Below are positions 55,179 to 64,000 of a stretch of 64,000 nucleotides of DNA, in pieces. This stretch comes from Nelumbo lutea (Eukaryota; Streptophyta; Magnoliopsida; Proteales; Nelumbonaceae), in assembly GCA_022828595.1 (NCBI GenBank), contig JAKGHH010000002.1:67366383-67430382 (forward strand). The letters run 5' to 3'. Position 1 is the first letter of the stretch; every line of letters begins with the position of its first letter. Position numbers and translations under genes: made by a program. The notes beneath the pieces were generated by a model. It ran no database searches. It was not told where the DNA came from and saw nothing but the letters and a program-made list of their open reading frames with translations.

Positions 55179-55636
55179 GCTTAGTTGAATGCTGGGCTGG
55201 CCCTCATCATACATCATCGAGGGATGTAAGACTGAGTTGCTGCTAGAGATGCCTAAGGTGCTAATAACTAATAAGTCTTCCAAGGTCGCCTTGCACCAAG
55301 AGTTTTAGTCTCATCACCTCCCATGAAAAACAGAAAAGTACGGACAGGTCCAATGCAGATTTTTGAATTCCACTATAGAGCTATAAACATTCAAAATGTC
55401 AAAAACTCCCACTCTAAAAAAAAATTGAACTCAAATTTTGAGAATTGCTGCTCTAAAAGTCAGTATTCATGAATTCTATTCAGTTGTTTAACCAAAAGAA
55501 TTCAAATTTAGGATGAGGCTTGGCACACTCAAGTCAAGCTAGCTTGAGGCTTGGGTCAATAACCAGGACCCTAGTATTAACTATCCACATTCTCATGATT
55601 TTCTCTCTAGTTTTGACTATCTGCATTTATTTTATA

Positions 55637-56158
55637 GGGAAAATATCCAGTTGGAATATTGTACTTTGGGCTTAGTATCATTTTGGTTCCCGAACTTTAA
55701 AATGCAACAATTTAGTATCCAAGCTTTCAAAACGTGTCAATCAAGTACCTATCGTTATCTAGCTATTAACCAGTTGTTAAGTGGCATTTGAAAAAGACAC
55801 AAATGCCCTTTAAGTGTCATTTAATTTTCTTTATAAACCATCCAAATGTTGAAAAAGATTAAGACCCAAGTCCTTAATTCTTTTATTCAAGAAAGTTGAG
55901 ATTATGTCTCATTGGACATTCTGGTAATTCCAACTTTCTTGAATAGAAGAGGCAAAAATTTGAGACTGTTAATTTTTTGTCAACATTTAGAAGATTTATA
56001 AAAAAATTAAATAACATTCAAAGGATATTTATCTCTTTTTTAAATGCTACCTAATTAACGATAGGCACCGGCTTAACATATTTTAAAAGTTTGAATAATA
56101 AATTATGGCATTTTAAATTTTGAAGACGAAAATGACACCCCTAATTAGAAATTTTCCC
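55637..56158. mobile_element. Mutator-like MITE, 522 bp, foldback
   Basis: The ends are inverted (GGGAAAAT at left, ATTTTCCC at right). The inverted arms extend for roughly 230 bases each. A perfect 9-bp duplication TATTTTATA flanks it (55628-55636 and 56159-56167). The whole element could fold into one long hairpin. Confidence 0.93.
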
Positions 56159-56167
56159 TATTTTATA

Positions 56168-57921
56168 AATTTGAAATGGAAGGCTATAGAAAGAAGTGCA
56201 AGTGCCGGTGCGTGAGCGTGAGTTGGTTATTTGAAACATCAAGTTCAACCTAATCTGGGTTTCTTTGATGAAGGTATGTATATTGGTTCTATTTGGCTAT
56301 TTGCAAGGACGGATCCGGTACTTGGGAGTTGGGGCTCGATCTTAGCATATTCCATCTCTGTCCGTACCACGTTAAGATAAGCATAAATGAAAAAAAAAAA
56401 AAAAAAAACTACAATTTCCGCGTCGGTGAAGCTGAGCATGAGGACTTGAGCAGTTTGAGCAGTGAGCACGGCCCAGTAGGAGTACGATTACGGAATGAGT
56501 CCACCCCTGCTGGCCACTGGTTCTCTCGCTGACTTTGAATTTTGAAATTAGGGTTCAGATGTGAATAACTCAATATTCCACTATCGTGTTTGTACATTAC
56601 CAATTTGCCTACTGTTTATATGTTGATCGTGTTGGGCCAAATTAGTCATTTTGGATAGTTTTGTCCACCGTATTTGGCTTGATTTCAGGAACCAGCTAGA
56701 CAGCCAGCACAAGATCGTAATGGGCAACAGCTCCCTTCTCTCTGGCGTAGTGCGGGGAAGCACTTATGAATCAAAACCCCTTTAGGCTTTAGCCTTTACA
56801 TCTGGTGGAATAAGAGGAGCTATTAAAAATTCTACTAAATTTGGCCCACCTATGGCTGTGGCTGTGGCATCTGGCGTGTGGGTTAGTTGGTGTCAAGACT
56901 CAAGACACGTGAAATGGAGCGGGTATTGGGTCCAAGGTCTAGTTGACCCACATGCGTTTTTCCTTACACGTACTGTATTGCATTCATGATGATTTTAGTA
57001 TTATCTTAAATACACCGACATCTTTGAGTCCCCATTTGAAAGGGCTTTCAATCTGTGGCTTTTGTTTTTCCCAATGCCAGGTAGGGTTCACCCCCAAAGG
57101 CCAGATTTAATCATTTAGCCGGTTTCTTCAAAGCAATTAAACAGAAATCGGTGCATATATATAAAGCTAAACCCCTCCCAAACAACACCTAAATTTTGGT
57201 AGCATATATTGCTGCTATTCCTTCTTAAGGCTTGTACTCAACAACATACGCATGCGTAGAACATTCCATTTGTTGCTGGGATTACTTCAATTTTGCTCAC
57301 CATACTAGCGTACTAGTTAGCTAAGAGCGATACGAACCTATGCAGCTAATTCTAAATTGCATGGAGTTAATGAAAAAAGAAAAGGCTGTTGGTCCAAATT
57401 TGTTCCGTTGAGCTTTGATCATTGTTGTCCATCGTATAAATTAATATTAATTGCAGCAGGGTGAATTTGGCTGAGTTTGATGTAAACCCCCTTCACTAAT
57501 ATTATATTTTGAGACTTTTTTTTTTTTTCAACCTGTTAGCTTTTTTCACCTTGACTTGACTAGATTCACATCGACTATATATAATAGGTGGTGGTGACCA
57601 AAAACTAAGGCAGGGATGACAACTAACTCATTGACCCCAATTAAACTCAGACCATCTTGGATTTGACTCACAACATGGCTGTTCAAGGTGTGATGTTATT
57701 ACATTAGATAAACCTACCTAACTAGGGTGGATGCTCCATTCTTTATAACAAAATATGCATATTTTATTATTTTTTTACCCTTACATTGATGGTGAGATTA
57801 TTAATTTAGAGATTGACAATCCATGTCCAAAGAAGTCCAGCACATGCACAAGAAGGTGAATTTAAAGTATTTAGTATAATCATAGATTGGAGGAGATAAA
57901 TAAATGAATACCGAAAATTTA
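56168..57921. other. Intergenic, no supported gene
   Basis: A run of A near 56390-56409. No coding region with a recognised motif. Confidence 0.4.
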
Positions 57922-58198
57922 GGACCAGTTTGGTTTGCAGGAATAAGGGTTATTGGAACTGGAATTGCCATCTAATTGTTTGATTGAGCAAAATTAGAAT
58001 CTCATTCCTATTCTTGGTGAAATGGTCATTCCCCATTTGAGATAACCGCCATTTCCTCTCCCTTCCTTAGAAATAAAATTCCATTCCATTTTAACTGATT
58101 TTAATTTTCATTTTGATTTCTATCTGAATTCTGAATATAATAAATTATGGGAATAAAAAATTGATCAATCCAATTCCGGCTGAAAATCAGACGGACCC
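57922..58198. mobile_element. Harbinger-type MITE, 277 bp
   Basis: Ends GGACCAGTTTGGTTTG and AAAATCAGACGGACCC; TTA duplications at 57919-57921 and 58199-58201. It belongs with the copies at 5464 and 39229. Confidence 0.83.
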
Positions 58199-58201
58199 TT
58201 A

Positions 58202-61200
58202 TAATGCCTTAGTCCTTGATAAATATATGAATGACTAGGAATCTTATTTTTATAAGCAATTAATTAACATGGCTGAAAATCATTGAATTACAAAGAACCG
58301 AATCCTTTGTCAGCACGTGTTTGGAATGAAGGTTGCACAAAATGGCTCTTACTTGTTATAAAATAGGTAATTACTAGTACAATGGGCATGACTAAAACAG
58401 GGAGGTGACCTATGCCCTAAACTAGCTTTAATTGTCAAAGAAATAGACTAAGATGACATTATAATAAATTCAATGAGTTCCCATATGTTGTGGCCCCGTC
58501 ATTAATGTACTTGTATGTTAAGAGGGGCTAATGGTTAGGGGACAGACTAATTTAAGCACATTTAAATTGCAAAAGCTCTAATTAAGACTCCGACGAATAT
58601 AAAAATCCTTGACACGTACCGCAACAACCACAGTTGGGTCACGTACGTAAGACCGAGCTATCTAGCACTGGTCTGGCCAGGTTGACACCTCTGAAACTCT
58701 CATAGGGTTTGTCTAATTATTAGCACTGTGTAGTTTAGGCTAGCTACTCATAGCTGCAAACCCACATGGCGGAGGGTTACAGAATCCACAGCTTCAGTTA
58801 TTGTGTCAAGTATAAAGGAATGACACAAGTAACCAACCAAGGGGTACCTTAATTAGTTGGCGCATTGGATGAATTGTTTTAATGGTGGTGCGGTTTATAA
58901 TCTCTATGTTATCATCTTTATAAGAAACAAAAATTGTGTAATTATTTGAAGTTATTGATGTGATGTTTGATTCAATATTTAAATGTTGCTGAAAACTTTA
59001 ATGGGAACGCAACAGAAGGAGAATTCTTATTGACTTTTGGAAGAAAGAAGCTTTAATTAACAGGTAGCTTATGATCCCATCCTGAAAACAGGGCAACCAT
59101 ACCTGAGCTTTATTTGACACTCATTACATATATAGATAGATAGGATATACCATGTATAATAGATGATAATGAGCTCCTTAGTCATCTCCTCTTGGACAGT
59201 GAATAGTACTGTCCAATGCAATTCTGTTGTAAACTAGGCCAGAAGAGGACCACTAACAGCATTTTCATACTCAACTGATTGTTAGGATCCATGATATATA
59301 ACTTGTTACTGGGACCTCACTATACTTGTGATGGCTTGATATTACAATATCAAGAATTAATGGAAAAAATAAGAGTGAGATAGAGAGTGGATAAACCAGA
59401 GAAAGATGATGGATAGACAAGGAAAGCACGTAAGCATGTGGGTGGAGCCTTCCCTAAGCGGAAGTAGGGAACAACGGAATGCGTCCCCAATCCCCATTGC
59501 CCAATTTGACTCCGAGTCCCCAGTCCTTCCATATATATATATATGTGTGTGAATGTGAGCGTAGCTTTCATCCATGTGATCACGTCCTTTAATTTCTAGG
59601 ACAGTAGTAGTGGAGACAGACCAATATCCTCATCACCATAGTCTATAAATCTTCAATCCTCAATTCAGATAGCCAAAAATCACCATCATCTTATGTTACT
59701 TCCTTGCTTAATTTTCTCAAGCTTGTTCAGGGGTGATGCTTTGGACAAGGGCACATGATAGTTGGACGATGTGGCTTTTGTTTGAATGGATCGATCGGAA
59801 GAACTCTTTACATCATTTTGTCTTTCTAAAGTTTCAGCGCTATGGCCCAGCCACGTTGTATGACTGACCATATATATGTATTGAAAACAGATGTAGACTT
59901 GAAAATCATCATCAAGTGGACGACTGCAATATTGTAGGCATCTTTCACATGGGCACACACATGACACATACAGAGGAGTTGGGAGAGAAGATGATGAAGT
60001 TCGATCGACTCATGTCATGAGATGACAACAGATAGATCCATTACCATTGTTCCAGACCCATCCATATTGCTATATATTATTTATCTTCCCAGCTGCTACA
60101 GTGTATCACTTACGTACAGAGAAGCAAGTGTGGAACACTTGTAGGCATCCAAATTCGAGACTGATCCACGTCCTGCAGGAATTGGTGGAGTGATTACAGC
60201 CGAGCGATCGGAGAGATGCCAGCTTCTGAAGAAGCACCAGGGATGCAGTACAAACATTATGGCCCAGCTCTAAGGGGGGATGGGCAGGGCCGCAGCAACT
60301 CAGATACAATTAATTGATTCAGAATCCACAAGTGGAAGAAGATGGTGAAGCCCTAATGAGAACAATTCATGCATGCACGCAACAGACGATCTGGTTTATG
60401 ATTTGAATCATTAGTAGTCAAATATTTAAATGGGGCAAGCTGATAATGGTGACTGACAATCATCTGATTCTTGCAGATCATGTTGATTTTTTGCAGAGAA
60501 GTTAAAAAGTAGTAATTTAAATTTCCAGAAAAAAGGACAATTTCATATATTCATGGTTTTACAGTGGATGAAATTTTCACAGAACCTTTTGATCATTTCA
60601 AACACTACAATTATCCAACTTAGTATCAGAAAAGGATTTCTTTCCAAGTTACAGTGGATGAAAAGGGAGGCAGTTGATGGAGAGGGTAAGAGTCCACGCA
60701 GGGCTGAGGGGACACTGGGCAACCGACAGACAAGCTGCTATATTCCATGTCAACCCAAGTGACCTATCTGTCGGCCAACTTGGCCTGGCTTATAGTTATA
60801 GCCACCTCAGTTCATAATCCACGCTGTTCTTAACAACTAATAGTCAATAACATACAGAGGAGCATCCACTTTAGTGCTAAAAGCTTCGACTCCATACAGT
60901 GTACATTCATAAATGATACTTGGAGCTGTTAAGCAACAAGGATATTTTACAGCCCTTTCAGAATGAAGAGACTGGCCGGCCCGGCCCCATCACATGAGCT
61001 CTGTCCATGGAGGCTAGGGGTTGATCAATCTGTTTGTACTGGCGCCTGGTGCTGTCTTGGCTATTCGGAACAGGCAAAAGAAAAGGACATTAGAGCTTAG
61101 GGTTAAAGGAGACAAAATGGATAAGAATTCAGGCTGTCTTGCATGTGCGTTGCATGTGATGACCATTCTACTTCACTGAAATTATTTGGTTTAATCTTTT

Positions 61201-61556
61201 TAGGGTTTCATTATCAATGCAAAAATAGGGTCTTATCTCATCTCATTTGAAGCCAATTGATTGATTGAGCACGCTTAGTACTGCTACTGCATGCAACAAG
61301 GTTGACCTTATTAGCACTAGTACTGAGAGTATTAGGAGGTGACCACTGTTTCTGTTTGCATGCCAAAACGAGCATAATGATGATGAGATCATTTTCAACC
61401 TGTATGTTTTGCTTCTTAAGGTTTTTGTATCAACATATCCCATGAGCCGAAACGTTCAGTCTTTTATAAATTCATCGAGTTGACTCATACGAGTCAAGCT
61501 TGTTTACAATTATTTACAACTCAGCTAGTATATATGCTTTTCTCAATGCACCACAG

Positions 61557-61603
<47 letters not shown>

Positions 61604-62664
61604 GGTGTAGTGAGATGGGGACCATGACCATTTATATGTTTCTTCGTTTTAATTTCCCGCTTAATTTGATGAACCCAGAAATCCCCCCTTGCCCTTGTAG
61701 TTCGTTTTCAACTTTACGCAATCCTCAAAAAGTGAAAGTTTCTCAATCAAGCAATCAACGTAACAAGCAGGGAAAAGAGAAAAATGGAATCACATCTTCC
61801 ATTTCTTTCTTTGTTTCCATAAACCACCTCCACCAGCAAGTCGGCAACAGCATCCATTCAATATTGGCTCCACTTCTTTTCTTTCTTTCTTTTTCCCTTC
61901 TTTTTAAAAGGCCCACGGTACAAGGAGGACAGGGAGGGACCTCCCTCTCTCTCTCTCTAAATATATATGCTTTCTACTACTATTCTACCTCTAGCTAGAC
62001 AGTTGAAAGCACAACTACCACACTAACCAACCTAACGGTTCTTCATAATATCTCAAAACAGAATAATTCTTAAGAGCCACAAGCAAAACGAGAATCAAAA
62101 TCCATTTGCCTCTATTGGCATCATGTTATCATCATACTTAACTATTGCAAATAATTCCAAGCACAAACCACATATTTGATGGGACAACCACACTCCTCCC
62201 CCACCAAAACCATCTGTTGTACCACAAGTCAAAGAAAAAAAAAACCTAATCATGGAGCACCGAGTCAAAATTCCTTTGCTTTCCCTTTTCTTTGTTTTTT
62301 TTTCTATTATTAATTGCTGTAAAATCCATCCTTCGCAGATCTTGGCAAGTAGGTTCAACTAGTAATCTTTACTTTAGAGTGAATGCTTCAACTAATATTC
62401 TTGCATTCATTCAATGTTGATATTTTCTGAAGTTCCCCTCATCTGAAGCAATTACGATGAACTATTCAACACAAAGAAAAGTGAAAATAAATGAATTCTG
62501 GTAATCTGGTATGCTATTTCAACCTGTCATGGATTGGGACCCATGTCCAAGTCTGTCTTGGTCCATATATCTTTCTGTATTAATATCAACAGTTCCTGGT
62601 GAAAAACAATTTATTATTATGAGTTTATTATCACTTACCCTGATTACTGTCAGTCTGTCATGTA
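58202..62664. other. Intergenic, no supported gene
   Basis: No recognisable protein gene or RNA gene. An AT microsatellite lies at 61559-61595. Sequence 61900-62050 contains a CT tract and a TATA-like AAATATATATGC at about 61959, a possible promoter for an unseen transcript. Confidence 0.4.
61559..61595. repeat. AT microsatellite
   Basis: About eighteen AT units without interruption. Confidence 0.95.
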
Positions 62665-62992
62665 TGGGTGTCAATTAATCCAATCCAGCATGCGTCCAAT
62701 ATGAATACTTTGGACCATTTTGGATTGGTCCAATTAAATCTTTGAACCGTCCAATCTGTTTAATTTTTGACACTCGTATTTTTATCTTCAATCAATATAT
62801 CAGATATCTGTTCGATCGGACCCAATCTAATATAAATTCATCATGGATCGATTAGGTCAGTCAATAAATACTTTGGACCATTAAGCTGGATCGGTCCGAT
62901 TCAATATGTCTTATTGATCTGTCCAATCCATTCGAGTTGATTTTGATTTGGACAGAGTCCAACCCGAAACTCCTCCATTGACACCACTGGCA
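62665..62992. mobile_element. Probable hAT-like MITE
   Basis: Inverted ends TGGGTGTCAAT and ATTGACACCA. The interior has CCAATCC and AATATGAAT words similar to the 32951-33320 element. A target duplication was not seen. Confidence 0.6.
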
Positions 62993-64000
62993 GTTTAAAT
63001 GACAACTAATGGAAACAACTTTGGCTGTTCCTGTTTTTATTGCTGCCAAACGAAGCAGGTTTGGAGGAACAGAGATACGGTGGAATCCTTGTCCTTTTGC
63101 CTTTTCTATTATGATTAATTCCGACCACACTTCTTAAAAAAAAACTTTAGAATATGTCAAAATGGACATTCAACTTTCAGTTACTGTTTCCATTGTTTTT
63201 TTTCCCCCCTTTTTGGCTGAGTATTTGTTCAACTAATTATGGTAGTTATTCCGAAGCTATGAATTGAATAGTTTCTAATTCTTTTGAATCTATTATAAAT
63301 CCAAAGTCTAGAATCCTCTTTTCTCTTTATCTAGCAGTCATTTTTTAAAACTAATACAAAATCTCATATTTCTATTTTATAATACTATCTTGGCACTGCC
63401 TTGCATATAATAATTTTTCTTTAATTTGTTTATCAATTTAAGAAGAAGAAAATAAAGATTTGGTTATGTGTGCGCAGTACTCCATTCTCTTAGCTGCACT
63501 TGAAGTTAGCTTGCAGGATTTTCTGTCATGTGGAGGGCTGATGTTTTGGAGCTAGACAATCCATCATGTGTGTTGCTCTTGATGTTTCCTTAATGCTCAC
63601 TCCATATTCCAGCATCAATTGTATGTTTCTCCCTAGGAAACTTCTATATGCACATGACAGAGTATGCCATGGATAGACATGTATATGGCCAAGACTGCAT
63701 AAACAAGACCCCAGACCTGCAATTTCATTTTAGGGATGCTTAATGGATGATGGAATTCAGACCAGAAGTATCTAAATCCAAGTTTCAGTCTATTCAATAT
63801 TTGAATTTGAATTTGAATTGGATTTGATACATTAAATTCAGATTAGTTTAAATATTTTGCATATTTAACCTCCTCTCTGTTTCCAAAAAAATCTTCATGC
63901 AAACCCATTTTTTAGTTATGTTTTTTCTTCTATTTTCTTAAAATAGTCATTATTATCATATGCTGATATTCAAATTTCAAAGATACAAATGCCGTGTAAA
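62993..64000. other. Intergenic, nothing recognised
   Basis: AT-rich sequence with no supported gene or repeat boundary. Confidence 0.4.

Noticed and set aside
58202..62664. Possible microRNA precursors or small peptide genes
   Set aside because: No known conserved plant microRNA sequence was recognised by eye, and small frames at 59686-60309 have no family motif.

Overview
This window is nuclear DNA of a flowering plant. Genes have spliced plant-type introns, and three plant families are present: a small C2-domain protein, a type 1 lipid-transfer protein and an alpha-expansin. There is also a nuclear-type tRNA-Lys, and most of the remaining sequence is AT-rich and transposon-filled. The species cannot be fixed from the sequence.

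Layout. 1-5082: truncated, heavily mutated Ty3/gypsy (Tat-type) element A, plus strand. 5464-5719: Harbinger-type MITE. 8172-8936: AT-rich foldback element. 9430-13025: five-exon C2-domain gene whose 2.4 kb third intron holds two MITEs. 13893-13965: tRNA-Lys(UUU). 15516-26938: 11.4 kb Tat-type retrotransposon B on the minus strand with a perfect 5-bp target duplication (GATTG), two RNase H domains, a spliced antisense gene with its own TATA box, and an 1118-bp tandem duplication that leaves an internal partial LTR. 27560-27904: lipid-transfer protein gene. 28.2-36 kb: mostly noncoding with small DNA transposons. 36006-38050: three-exon alpha-expansin gene, minus strand. 40685-45081: gag-only non-autonomous retrotransposon C, inserted in a MITE. 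46681-50290: a tandem duplicated repeat of unknown kind interrupted by retrotransposon D (47350-50024). 50.9-64 kb: MITEs, simple repeats and no recognisable gene.

Most notable: element D is a short LTR retrotransposon with similar LTRs, an exact 5-bp target duplication (CTAGG) and a tRNA-Met type primer site. Its interior carries, in frame behind a gag-like coiled-coil start, an intron-less piece of a plastid starch synthase (SSII type, glycosyltransferase family 5 N-terminal half). This is host-gene capture by a retrotransposon. One in-frame stop and internal deletions mean it is not an active enzyme.

The three protein genes and the tRNA appear unrelated and independently transcribed. The rest is layered transposon history: insertion into older elements, tandem duplication, and decay in which many stop codons look like CAG changed to TAG, as expected of methylated-cytosine deamination. 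All identifications are from reading the sequence; no database search was possible.
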